Positions 22,790-33,344 of a stretch of 64,000 bases of DNA are shown piece by piece. A model generated the notes under the pieces. The model ran no database searches. It was given only the letters and a program-made list of their open reading frames with translations, and was not told where the DNA came from. Each line of letters opens with the position of its first letter. Position 1 is the stretch's first letter. The stretch is taken from NCBI RefSeq assembly GCF_963678635.1, contig NC_087062.1:91427845-91491844 (forward strand), in the 5' to 3' direction. This DNA comes from Symsagittifera roscoffensis. Lineage: Eukaryota; Xenacoelomorpha; Acoela; Convolutidae. The position numbers and the translations under genes were made by a program.

Positions 22790-23376
22790 TGTTTTTTATA
22801 TCAATTCAAGAGAAAGGCAGGCGGGTTCCGGTTCGTATTCATGAGAAGGTCGGAGAAGAATTTTGTAAACTCATTCAAGATGGTCATATCGTAGAACTTA
22901 ATAAGTGCACTAGCCAACCAATTGTTATAACTGCAGAAAAAGATGGAACAATTAAACATGCAATGGATGCAAAAGCCATGAATGACCAAATTCCTAAAAA
23001 TCAGTATCAGATGTCAAACGTGTTGGAGTTGTTGGACTCGGCTGCTGAGATCATTATGTCAAATAAGAGTGGAGAAGTTTGGTTCACGTCGTTAGATCTG
23101 AAATGCGCGTTTAGCCAAAGTCAATTGAGTGACGCAGTTAGTAGTCATTGTTGTTTCAATACTGTGCGTGGAGAACAGACGCACACTTCTTGTTTCAAGA
23201 CAAGCTTTTATAGGTTTACCGATTTGCCCAAAAAAATTCAAAAGGGTATGGATAAAACTCCTCGGGGTTTGTCTGGAGTTTTCTGCTTTTTGGGCGACAT
23301 TCTGCTTGTCTCTAAGGGTTCAGTGGTCGAGCACGATAGCCTTGTGGAGAAGGTTTTCATCAGGCTAGAGGGGTAA
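22790..23376 (+). pseudogene. Ty3/gypsy reverse transcriptase remnant
   Basis: The frame contains the fingers/palm of a retroelement RT: VRIHEKVGEEFCKLIQDGHI, a PIVITAEKDGTIKHAMDAKA segment, and motif A as SLDLKCAFSQ. At the catalytic box it reads FLGDILLVSKG where Y-V-D-D is expected, so one catalytic Asp is lost. The order and spacing are those of Ty3/gypsy RT. It lies in an apparently translatable 245-codon frame but is catalytically dead. Confidence 0.8.
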
Positions 23377-23409
23377 GAGTTTGCCCTCAAATTATCAAAA
23401 TCAAATTTT

Positions 23410-24130
23410 CATTAGATCATCCGTCTTGGTTGGGGTTTGACATCGAGTCCGAAAGTTATCGACCAAACCGCTCAAAGATTGATACTGTATTGACTCTCGA
23501 ACCTCCACGGACGTTAAAGCAACTCATGGGTATCCTTAATCACTTGCAAAGATTTTTGCCCAACACTCAGTTCCATTCGGACCAACTCCGTCCATTGTTA
23601 AAGGCAAGTAAGAGGAACAAGTTCGTTTGGGGTGAATCACAGCAATCCGCGTTCAACAACATTCTCAAACTTATCGGTAATATTACGAAAATGTACCACT
23701 AGGATCAGAATTGTAAGACCAGGATTAAGTGCGATGCCAGTCATGGTGGTTTGGGAGTGGCTCTCGAACAAGAGATAGAAGAAGATGTATTGCCGCCAAT
23801 AGCTTTTGCTTCCCGGTTATCAACGACCAGGAAAAGAAATATAGCATGAACGAACTAGAATTACTTTTCATCGTTTAGTCCTGTGAGTATTTCCGCAAAT
23901 ACTTGTTTGGTAAACACTTCGAAGTTTTAACAGACCATAAAGCGATAATTTCGGCATTAAATACCAATAGGCGTATCAAGACCCATCCATCCAGATTAAC
24001 CCATTGTGCATATTAATGATTGCCATTCGACTTCGACGTTATTCAAATCGCTGGATGCAAATTGGGAATAGTCGATTATTTATCTCGTTTTCCAACGTTT
24101 GAAGCGCTCTTACCAAATAGGTTCGACGAG
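23410..24130 (+). pseudogene. Ty3/gypsy RT thumb and RNase H remnant
   Basis: Bases 23,430-23,702 encode the RT-connection signature (PPRTLKQLMGILNHLQRFLP and FVWGESQQSAFNNI). Further on, in another frame, comes KCDASHGGLGVALEQ of RNase H, broken by stops, then a segment ending in DYLSRFPTF, which marks the end of RNase H in gypsy elements. Confidence 0.75.
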
Positions 24131-25130
24131 CATTACATGATTAAATGTATTAGCCTATTCTTCGATGCGTGTAATTTCCTGGACCGCTGCGTTCAAAAGT
24201 TTCCAGCTACAAACGAACCGGGGTATGATTCGAAAAATCCGGGGTGTTGTCTAATCCTTAAAAAAACCACATTCATAATTCACTCACTACCGTTGTTTCA
24301 ATTTCTCTGTTTAATCAATTCTCTGATTGGGGTGCATCACCCAAGCGTTAAAAAGCGACCAATCAAATGTCGGTTTTGGTTGGGTTAGTCGACCGCTAGA
24401 GGGCGGCAATTCCCATGTCAACCGTTCGTCTGCTGATTGCAATAGTACGCAACTTCAGTCGCCCTAAGAGGAACTCTGACACCAACTTTGACCAATCAGA
24501 GCACTACCAAAAACGCCTGGGCTCATCGCAAGAGGGCGGCCTAATTTATGTACAATCACTTAACCGATCACAGTTCAGCTTGCTTATTTTATTCACAGAT
24601 GTCATTTTCTCAGCACGTTTTCGAAATCACATGACATTCTGGAATTTTAACTTTGTACTGACCACAGCTTTCATTTTGCTGACGTTGCTCAACTTTAGAT
24701 TTTCTAGTTGTTTAGTTACCAGCTCTCCTACTTGAGTCTGTTGGGGATCGGTGTTCATTATTCTCAAATTTTTTCAAAGTATCATGAACCAGTCACGTGA
24801 CGACAGTTTTGAACGGCTGCTCAATCAATTTTCACCTCTCAGCCGGCCTTGGTTCTCATCGGACTGATCGAGACAAAGGGTTCGCTCAGGAGCAGTCCGT
24901 CCGAAAAGGAAGACTTCGGCCCAAAGAGGAGAGGTACTATAGGGTCAATACGCCCGCAATCTCGCTAACTTTCATTTGCGCAGGTTGCGAAAGTCTCGTC
25001 CAGCAAGTCGTCCGCAAGAGCAATTACTTAGTTTAGATATCCTCAAGCCATCAATCGTCGCTCCAGATTGAAAATCGCTGTCGGTTTTAGTGGGTATCTT
25101 TGATGTGGACGTGTTGTCAGAGCTTACAGA
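24131..25130 (+). other. Unassigned interior of the gypsy element
   Basis: Between RNase H and integrase is about 1 kb that I cannot match to pol. It has two GAGGGCGGC words (24,400 and 24,533), each near an ACCAATCA/CCAATCAG word, so an older insertion or an internal duplication is possible. Confidence 0.35.
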
Positions 25131-25605
25131 CGAAGATCCTAGCCTTTGTTTGATGAAACGGGCTCTGAGAAACAATGGCTATAAAGGTATCAGCGGGATC
25201 GACCCGTATCTGAAATCGTTCTGGCAGTGATCAGCAGTAGTGGACGGTTCTATTGTAGTGGACAATCGTATTGCTATTCCAAATGTTCTACAGAAACCGA
25301 TTCTGGCTCGACTTCTGAGGTCGCATGCGGGACAACGTGCCATGGTGGACGCGGCTCAAAATATCTGGTGGCCCCGGATGCACCGGAACATTATGCAACT
25401 ATGGAAAGATTGCCCGCAGTGTACTAAATTTGGTCAGGACATTCAACTCATCTCAGCTTCTACCACAGTTGTAAGGGCCGAATGAGGAACTCCAGCTAGA
25501 TTACGCTGGTCCTCTGCCGGATCATTCAGGTAATCAAATTTACATCTTGGTCGCAATTGACCGATACTCCTAGTATCCGTCATCTAAGATCACCCGATCC
25601 ACCAG
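25131..25605 (+). pseudogene. Ty3/gypsy integrase N-terminal remnant
   Basis: Bases 25,240-25,485 encode the integrase zinc-binding domain: RSHAGQRAMVDAAQNIWWP, then a second His and CPQC. After one frameshift comes LDYAGPLPDHSGNQ and VAIDRYS, the first strand of the catalytic core with its Asp. The rest of the core is absent. Confidence 0.75.
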
Positions 25606-25744
25606 GGGTATAAAAAATATTAAATTTGTTCTCTGCACCAGTCATTCACAACGTAGATATGTCATTGATGGTTTTTTCTACACAAAAACAGTTTTTGCTT
25701 CGTTGAGTGTTCTTGCTCAGTAATAACAGATGCCAGCAATTGTT

Positions 25745-25975
25745 ACTTACACATCTATTTTCCTCTGCTTTTTTGCCGAATCAGCGAGTTGAGTTTTGTC
25801 CTTCAGGTTAAGTGGTAGCTGAAGATAAATCTTTGCTATGTCTCCAGTTGGTCTAATCGGGTTGCATCGGAACCTCAGCATGTAATCAAACAAATAATCT
25901 TGAAAGCTATTGGTGTCTTTATGGCGAAAAAGTTTTGTTTGTTCGTAGTTATTTATAAGAGTAGAGTAGATAATA
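25745..25975 (-). pseudogene. Pao/BEL-like reverse transcriptase fragment
   Basis: A minus-strand frame of about 75 codons includes YMLRFRCNPIRPTGDIAKIY followed by LQLPLN. This resembles the Pao/BEL RT motif L-x-x-R-x-R-x-x-P-x-x-x-x-x-D-I-x-K-x-x-x-Q that holds the first catalytic Asp. Nothing further downstream is preserved. Assignment rests on this one motif. Confidence 0.45.
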
Positions 25976-26187
25976 ACTTATTTTTTCTCTAATTTTGCAA
26001 GCTCATCTAGGGGTACAGATTTAAGGTTCCCATTTTAGGTTTCATTCTTTGATGAAACCTGGGTGCTGATTGTACAGAGCAAAAATAACTTTGATGGCAT
26101 TAGTTTTGCTTTCCCCAGGGTTCCATAATTTGTCTTAGAAGTCAAAATACCGAAGCATTGCCTGTCTTCTTTGATTTTGTTTTTTCC

Positions 26188-26517
26188 TTAAAAAAGATTT
26201 TCACCATTTTTGTAAGTTTCATCAAGGGCCAAAGGCATGCGTCCGGTAGAAAAAAAGACTGATGTATTGATTTGACTCCTGATTGAAAAAAAACATGTTA
26301 TGAAAGCTTTTTTGCTAGTTCTCTTACTAAGACACTGAGCTGATGCATTCACACTAACCAAAAGTCTATTCATCTGGAGTGAAAAACTCTTTCGTATCCG
26401 TTTTCTAATTGTGAACTCATTTGCTAATTTATTGTCACAAAAAACGTTTGTTGTAAATTGATGGGTTTTGCCTGCAAGTTCGGAAATGGCTTTAAATTTG
26501 ATTAAGAATTCAGCCAT
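26188..26517 (-). CDS. Unrecognised 109-codon frame, probably transposon debris
   Basis: ATG-started frame in intron 2 on the minus strand, upstream of the Pao/BEL-like RT motif. It contains KANEFTIRK-like and LQMNRLLVSVNASAQCLSKR stretches with no match I recognise. Because it precedes the RT fragment on the same strand it may be the upstream part of the same element. It could equally be chance. Confidence 0.2.
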   Translation of the reverse strand: MAEFLIKFKAISELAGKTHQFTTNVFCDNKLANEFTIRKRIRKSFSLQMNRLLVSVNASAQCLSKRTSKKAFITCFFSIRSQINTSVFFSTGRMPLALDETYKNGENLF

Positions 26518-26851
26518 AATGAAAGTTTATTTTCTCTACTCAATGATTTTTTTCTATATTACGAACGACTCGACTTTATCATTTGTTTTTAATTTCGGCT
26601 AAAGAGCAATTTAGTCTAAGGAGTTTCGGTGAACTCCGAAATGTGTTCGACCCACGTCGGTCACAACATAAATCGCAAGCCTCAAACCGAGTAGTTTTTG
26701 ACTCTTAAAAAATGTCAAGAGTGTTTGGAATGAAAATTAAGGTCGTGCTCTAAAACATGCCTAAGTAAGATAAAGTTGCAAACTTTGCCATCCCGATCAT
26801 CAAAACTTTGAGAAAACTTTGGTAATGAAAAACATGAACTGTTGTTCTAAC

Positions 26852-27115
26852 CCAAAATTAGCTGTAGTTTTTCTTCTGAAAGGGACACCTCCCTGTCGGG
26901 CAGAACAAGTTGTCGACAGAGCCCAATTCTGGTCATTACCGTCACCCAAAATCGGTCTTCCAGACAGTTCTGTCCTTTCCAGCGGCAGAACTTGACCATT
27001 TCAGTCCTACTGGCCGACAATGCCTCCAGCAAGATATCATAGCTCACGAGGTCCATCTGGTTGTCAACAAAACCAGGCTGGTAGTAGCGCATAAGCCATT
27101 CCTGCTCCAATTTGT
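26852..27115 (-). CDS. DEG/ENaC sodium channel subunit, exon 2
   Basis: This 264-base exon encodes about residues 160-247. The key segment is KFCRWKGQNCLEDRF followed by a Val-x-x-x-Thr-x-x-Gly-x-Cys run, the family's conserved finger/knuckle motif C-x-W-x-G-x-x-C-x4-F. The donor is inferred as TTTTGG|GTTAGA and the acceptor as CGGGAG|AC; both keep the phase with exons 1 and 3. The acceptor lacks a good pyrimidine tract, so a small additional exon or a different start cannot be excluded. Confidence 0.8.
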
Positions 27116-28299
27116 CTCCCGTTTTACGAGCAATTACACATTTTTTTTACTTCTCATCTTATGCCTTTAATTTGAGCTCCAAAAATTCTTCTCGAAATCC
27201 CGTTTTCCAGCTTAATTTTGCAGTTGACTCTTCTCTTTATCAATCAAAACTTAATACTGTCTTCAATTAGTTATATTAAGATCAACCGCCAAGCAGCAAA
27301 TACATATAAGATCTTAGCATTTTTTATGAAACGTGAAAAAAAATATACCGAAATTGGAAATTATGAATTTCGGATTTTTTCCATTCTTTTCGTGATCTGT
27401 CAAGTTTTTCGTGTTCTGCGTAATCAATTTAATGCTAAGGAATGTTGAAAGTTGCATTCCTACAGGTTGCACTGTAATGAGTAACGCTTATTGTGGGCTA
27501 AAAGGACCTCTTCAGGAGGATATTTGTTACTAAAACTCGCATATTTGTCTAAAACTCGCAATGCTTAACCGTTGAATTATTCAATTATCGGAGGGTGGAA
27601 ATTTGTTACTAGGAACCGAATGGGGGAAATAGTTAAAGAGATCCGTTTTAAACTTCCCCAAAATTATGAAAAACATAATTTACAATTGAAAATTGGCATT
27701 TTGAGGTGCTTCTAACGTTTAAACTTTAGCAGGAAGTCCTTTCGGCTGAAGGTTCCGTCTGTTGTCCTAGACCTGCGAGAACTTGCTAATTTTGAAAGTT
27801 TTTCAAAATTGTTTCACACGCAAAATCAGGTACCACAAATAATGACCCGACTGGGTTGATTGATATACCATATCAAAGCCCTTTCAGGCGTTTTTTGCTT
27901 TTTTGCCCCTTTTTTTGTTTTTTGTTTTCCACGCAAAATCAGGTACCACAAAAAATTATTGGACTGGATTTAGTGATAAATCATATAGAAGCCCTTGCAG
28001 TCGTAAATCAAAAAACTTTTTAAAATTTCAAAAAATTTTCCCAGTCCCTGGTTTGAAAATTTTGATTATTCGTCTTATTTCGAGCGACAAAAGCGAGCGA
28101 GAAATCTTACTTTAATAGCTTGAAATCTTACATTAGCTTAATTTCAAATGTAAAAACTTAGTTTAACGTGGGTAACAGTGGTTTTTTTTTAAAAAATTTT
28201 TACTACCCTTTCAAAAAATAACTGCAAAAAAATGAGAAAAAAATTGTTTTTAACTTTGTTCATTTTGCAATATTTGTCGAATATATCTAATCCTCAGTT
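27116..28299. other. Intron 1 segment with a dispersed CAGGTACCACAAA repeat
   Basis: The string ACGCAAAATCAGGTACCACAAA and a following GATATACCATAT...AAGCCCTT block occur at about 27,815-27,890 and again at 27,930-28,000, and once more, diverged, at 32,568-32,645. It is a short dispersed repeat of unknown class. A GGGGGAAATAGTTAAAGAGATCC word at about 27,622-27,645 resembles that near 15,690. Confidence 0.5.
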
Positions 28300-28760
28300 T
28301 TTTGTTCAGCTCCTTTTATCACACCACGCCGAAACAAAACGACAATAACCATCACGAGGCCAAACTGTTTATTCTGTGCATTGTTAACGGACTCCGCAAC
28401 CGGCCAAAATCAGATTTTCCACGCAATCCGCAACACTGCTAATTTTCTTTTTTATCTTCATTGCTGTTTTGGATCCCACAAAGAAAAACCTAAAACACAG
28501 TGCCGCTCAAGGCCGTTCTAAAATAGGCAAAGATACACTTTTTGCGGAATATGAATCACTTTATGGAATCCACAAACTAATATTACTACATCTGTATAGT
28601 TAAAACGAGCGGTTGCACAATCCGCAATCATGAGCAAATCTTGCAAATTGTAAGTAGACTCCGCAAATTGTAAGTAGAATCCGCAAACTGTAAGTGGAAT
28701 ACGTATAATGTTTGCGGATTCCACTTACACATTTGTCTAAATGAGGTAGCGTTTCAAATT
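28300..28760. repeat. Dispersed repeat rich in TCCGCAA / TTGCGGA words
   Basis: It begins CATCACACCACGCCGAAACA, which also occurs at about 32,897, and CTCCGCAACCGGCCAAAATC, also at about 47,857. Bases 28,640-28,735 tandemly repeat CCGCAAATTGTAAGTAGAA and close with an inverted copy (TTTGCGGATTCCACTTAC). Similar words appear at 31,680-31,900. Confidence 0.5.
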
Positions 28761-30402
28761 ATTGCTGGGAGGTAACCCGCAAGTTCAATCTCAATTATCA
28801 AATTGATCAGCTACAACTTAAACTGACAAACGTTCGATCTCAATTCCTGTCCCTAACTTTGATCTCAGTTCCTGTCAAACACCCAACTTCGATCTCAGTT
28901 CCTTCATCATCAATTCATATTTTTTCCTCATCAAACCAGCGCATACTTTTTGCCGCAGAACCTGAAAGCTAGTCAGATCTAATTGAGAGAATATAAGCAC
29001 CAGGAAACCATCCAGATAAAAATTGTCTCCTAGTCGAGTTTAAAAGCAGACTAGTTCAAAAATTTTGTTTCTTACCACTAGCCAGAAAGATATTTGAACA
29101 CACAAAAATCCAGGAAAAAATTACACTTTTGCCCAAACAAAATTTTGAAGTTCGAGAAAACTATATGGCTCAATGAACTAGTCCAGTGGCAAAACCACGT
29201 ACACCTAAGGCTTGACTCGAGACCCCCAAAATGCACCACAAAATTCTATAGAAAATAGCAAAGAGCCAAAAATCTCCAGATAACAGAAACGCTAGCAAAA
29301 GTTTAGAATGGAACGACCATCATATCAAAACACGAGCTAGTTCATGCGTAAACTTTACAAAGACTTTTTAGTTCACATGCCTAGCGAACTTAACAATTTT
29401 TTTGGACAACGAACCTAATTTTTTTAAGGAGTGGGGCAAAAGAAACAAAAGTTCAAAGTTTAGAAAAATTTCAGTTTTTCAATTAATTTTTTGCTGGCCT
29501 TTATCTATCTATTCAAGTATAATTGTGACAGGCTTAATTTTACAAATGAATGAATTCAGGTGTATGCTTATTTGAACCATGCTAAAAAAAGAAAATTTTA
29601 AACAGCATCAACTTATACTTTAAGGACTCATTAAGAACTTAATATTGAACAAAAACAAAGTTTGGGGACACTCTGACAAACCAACCACGTATCAAAAACT
29701 GAATAGATCAACTACCAATTTTAAAATTTTGAAGTATTTGAAAACGATTGTTTTTTTTTAAAAAATTATTTTGTCAAAAAATTCCGTGTCATCTTTTTAT
29801 ACGCTAGAAATAATTACCTGTGGCAATCATTGAAAAACAAAAAAGTAGCTTTGTAACAATGCTGTTCTGAAAATTTGCGGAGCAGAAAAACACCACAGCG
29901 AACAGCAAAAAACACCATACAAATAAGTTCAAAGCAAAAAAAAAATTTAAAAACAAAAATTTTTTGATCATATAACTCAGACATTTCCATACACCCAATT
30001 TAATTTTTTTGAGGAAGTGTCAACAGTTAATTAGGACGAAAAGACAGTTTTTTTAAAGTTAGATTGTTATAAGTTTAAACACTACTCTTCAAAAATAAAA
30101 GAAGTTCTTGTAATAAAAAAGTATATTTGTTATCGGAAATGCCAATAATTTGGTCATAGGTACAATTTGGCAAAATAGGATCCCTCCACTGTACTTTTAC
30201 GAACTTTGTTACCGGTCCGTCTATCTTCTCCATTTTCAAAGACTTTTCTATTGGTCTTTTTGCCTATTTCTCGCTCATTTAACTCCGACAAATCCGGTAG
30301 TTAACTCATTAAACATAATAGCAAGGTTTGCAAGGTCACTGAATCAATCGTATTGATGATATTGTTCCTTCGTTATTACTTGCGTTATTGTTTTTTTTTT
30401 TC
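28761..30402. other. Intron 1, no supported feature
   Basis: AT-rich DNA. Bases 28,830-28,910 repeat TCGATCTCAATTCCTGTC three times. No gene recognised. Confidence 0.45.
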
Positions 30403-30487
30403 AAACAGGGTGGCCGAGTGGTTAATGCTATGAACAAATCATCCAAACTTTTTTCATGCGAGGGTTCGAAACCGATCTGTATTTAAG
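30403..30487 (+). pseudogene. tRNA-like pseudogene or SINE head (Ser/Leu type)
   Basis: A good A box (TGGCCGAGTGGTTAA, 30,411-30,425) and B box (GGTTCGAAACC, 30,463-30,473) lie at tRNA spacing. The G-x-C-C-G-A-G-T-G-G start is that of class II (Ser/Leu) tRNAs. The anticodon and T stems are only partly paired and no clear anticodon can be set, so it is a decayed tRNA copy or the 5' part of a tRNA-derived SINE. A T-rich tract follows. Confidence 0.5.
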
Positions 30488-31640
30488 TTTTTTTCAGTGA
30501 AAACAGTTTAGTTTTCGAATTCTCCAAACAAAACTTTTCAAAAGTTGTCACAAAACTTTTGCAAATTAAAATGACATTTTTTGTATAAATTGTACTCTAC
30601 ACATATTAAATGTACTACTATCAAAAAGTGGTCCATTTGAAAAAACCAGGTCCCTTGTGAATATGACTTTAGACCTCTAAACTTTTTAAATAATTATGAG
30701 TTAACCATTCCGAAAAATGTCGCAACATATTTTCAAACTTTTTTTTATTCGTGACTTCTAAAACCTCCCATCTCACCGGTTTATGAGGTAGATCCTTAAA
30801 AAAAAACGCCAAAATTCAATTTCATGATACCAAATAAGTTAAACTTATTATGGTTGTTAACTCGTAAAATAAATTGAGGCGAGTATAATTTAACAATTTA
30901 ACTATTAAAGTTTTTAATCTGAAAATTTTTTTTTGCGAGATTTTTCAAATAGAAATTATCAATTTAACTTTTACAGTTTTTAATCTGAAAAGTTTTTTTG
31001 CAAGATTTTTCAAATAAAAAGTAGTTTACCCACAAATAAGTGTTCAATTTCTGACATATTATACGAATGTGAGACCTATCTATTTTAAGTGCTTTTTCGA
31101 GGGACCACAATATCTTAGTAGCAACCATGGTGTACGCTGGGTGTGCTTTCATCCCACTTCAAATACTGCCCTCATGATTTGATTTCACTCTCGAATCATC
31201 TGAAATACTGCCCCCTGATTTGAAGTCACTCTATCATCTCGTCCAAAACGCTGTCTTTCGGATTTTAACTCACTATCCCCCAAATATATCAGTATATGGG
31301 GTTGATGCAATCCCAAGAACTGACCTAATTCAGCGGTGTGCAGTTCGTTGTGTTTTCAAACGCTCTCAGCCCATTAAATCCAAATAATGAACGTTTTCGG
31401 TGTTGTCTTTCCAATACTTTGATTGCACAAATTGCTTGCTGGGATATCTATCCCAAAAACTAAAGAATGAACTTTACCAGTTTAGTGTTTTAAAATTTGT
31501 TCACAGATTCCGCTGATAATGGTTAGTTCCTTGCTTTTAAATTCTAGCTCTAGTTAATTGTTCATATGCAAGTGATTTATACACAAATATCGAAGTAAAA
31601 TTAATGCAAAAAACTAACTCATATATAATTATGGTAACAA
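30488..31640. other. Intron 1 with small tandem duplications
   Basis: A unit of about 65 bp (AATTTAACTnTTAnAGTTTTTAATCTGA) is duplicated at 30,890-31,019. A unit of about 55 bp with CAAATACTGCCC and TGATTTGA is duplicated at about 31,158-31,235. No gene recognised. Confidence 0.5.
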
Positions 31641-32066
31641 ACAATATACGAAATATTACAGTTTGGGTATCTGATTACATTTGCGAATTCCGCCTACAAA
31701 TTTTGCGGATTCACGTACATTTGCGGATATCACTTACGTTTTGCAGAATCCACTCACAGTTGCGGAATCCAGAACAACTGTTATCGATTGTTGCGGAATC
31801 CGCGACACAACAAATGTGCCGACAAAACCTAGGTTAGAGATATTTGCCCGCCGAGTCCGCGCAAAAGTGTGTATGTGGAGTCCACTTACTTTTGTAACAT
31901 GTTTAACGATTTGTCTCTGGAGTCCAGGAATATAGAGACACAAACTGTGCGCCTGTCTAATGCACAGTTTGCCCTCGTAATGGTTTGAAATAACTTTGCT
32001 GTGTTTTTAAGACCATGGTCGGAACATTCTGTGCTACTTGCACAGTAACCGGCTATCCTTGCTACA
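31641..32066. repeat. TTGCGGA-rich dispersed repeat and GGTCGGAACATTCTGTGC module
   Basis: Bases 31,680-31,900 carry many TTTGCGGATT/GCGGAATCC words, like 28,640-28,735. Bases 32,014-32,064 (ATGGTCGGAACATTCTGTGC, then TACTTGCACAGTAACCGGCT) recur at 32,957-33,008, so this is one multi-part dispersed family. Confidence 0.5.
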
Positions 32067-32276
32067 ATTTAAGTTTCTTAAGCTCAATGAAAATCTATGT
32101 TCGAACTTCTGTTATTTTATATGAAAGGGCTGAATGCTACATAATGCCGTTCTTGTTCTTTAAACAATTGCAAAATCAGTCAATTCAAACAATTTTCCAG
32201 TTTTGTGTTTAAAAAAATTTAATAATCTGGAGACAAATGTTTCCTTTAATGTTGCGGGTTGCGCTGAAACAAATAG

Positions 32277-32518
32277 TATTATTGAAAAATATTTCATGTG
32301 AATAATCTAACTGAGTCGTTTACAAGTTTTAATATCCAGTTCTATCAAAATTTAGTTTTCAAAATGCTAAACTTACCCAAGCGACCAGGTCGGCAAAAGT
32401 TTGTGACATAAATGATCTAAATGAGTTATTTATATGGTTTTTTATCCATGGCTCTTCAATCATAAGTTCGTTTGAAAAATACTAAATCTACCCAAACAAT
32501 TTGAACGGCAAAATCTAT
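32277..32518. repeat. Diverged tandem duplication, about 120 bp
   Basis: Two adjacent units share the order GTGAATAATCTAACTGAGT/CATAAATGATCTAAATGAGT, TTTTATCCA, TTTCAAAATGCTAAA/TTTGAAAAATACTAAA and ACCCAA. The units begin near 32,277 and 32,399. Confidence 0.5.
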
Positions 32519-33344
32519 GGAAGGAATTTTGTATTCGGGTCTGTTTTCTTTTTTTCTTTTTTTTCCTCGCAAAATCAGGTAATACAAATAACCATGGTAC
32601 CGGGTTGAGTGATATATTATATTGAAGCCCTTACAGACGTGATTCGAACCACATTAGTTAATTTCTGAAAAAAGCTTAAAATTTACAATAGCTTTATTTA
32701 ATACGTATAAACTTCGTTTCAATTGAGTAACGCTAGTTATCTTTGAGTATTTTACCACTTTTTTGGAATCAAAATTTTCAAAAAATCAAAAAAATGCTCA
32801 AAATTGAAAAAATTGAAAAAACTTTGAAAAAAAAACAATTGAAGCAATGGTTGTCGAATATGCATTGTCTTCAGGGTTTTGATCATCTCTTTTCATCACA
32901 CCACGCCGAAAAAAACGACAGTAAACTTAAAAAATTGTGTTATATATTTTTTAAGATAATGGTCGGAATATTCTGTGCTACTTGCACAGTAATCGGCTAT
33001 CCTTGCTTTTTACTTAGAAAAAAAAGAGATTGCAATCAATTTTCGCGACGAAGCTTGATTATACGGGTCATACTTACAAACGATAACATTGTCCTGAAAT
33101 ACAATTTCGTGTTAAAAACAAAAAATAGAATCTTTTACAGAAAATTAGCGGAAAGATTTCGAAAGCCTCTAAAACCGCTGCTCTAAAAGTCATCGATGAA
33201 CTAGTTTTGCAGCTAATTGCTATATTTCCTATATTTTTTGATGGAATCTGTTTTTATACGCATGATTTGATGAACAGCGTTTTTTGAACCAAACTTTTTT
33301 ATTTCTTAGTTTGACACTGATACTACTGTCATGGGACATAAAAA
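32519..33344. other. Intron 1 segment with dispersed-repeat pieces
   Basis: It holds a third copy of the CGCAAAATCAGGTA repeat (32,568), a CATCACACCACGCCGAA piece (32,897) and a second GGTCGGAA(C/T)ATTCTGTGC module (32,957). A 147-codon plus frame here is Lys/Phe-rich low-complexity sequence and is not supported as a gene. Confidence 0.5.

Larger units (their letters stand above)
21100..25610 (+). mobile_element. Degenerate Ty3/gypsy LTR retrotransposon, truncated in integrase
   Basis: In order on the plus strand: an LTR-like end, a primer-binding site (21,273), gag with zinc-knuckle remains, a protease core, reverse transcriptase, an RT-connection/RNase H part and the HHCC zinc-binding start of integrase, after which recognisable sequence stops. 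This is the Ty3/gypsy gene order (RT-RNase H before integrase). Many stops and frameshifts break it. No 3' LTR was found. It is inserted in intron 2 of the channel gene, opposite to the gene's strand. Confidence 0.85.

Noticed and set aside
32743-33186. 147-codon plus frame
   Set aside because: Low-complexity Lys/Phe-rich translation of A/T tracts containing two dispersed-repeat modules; no domain.
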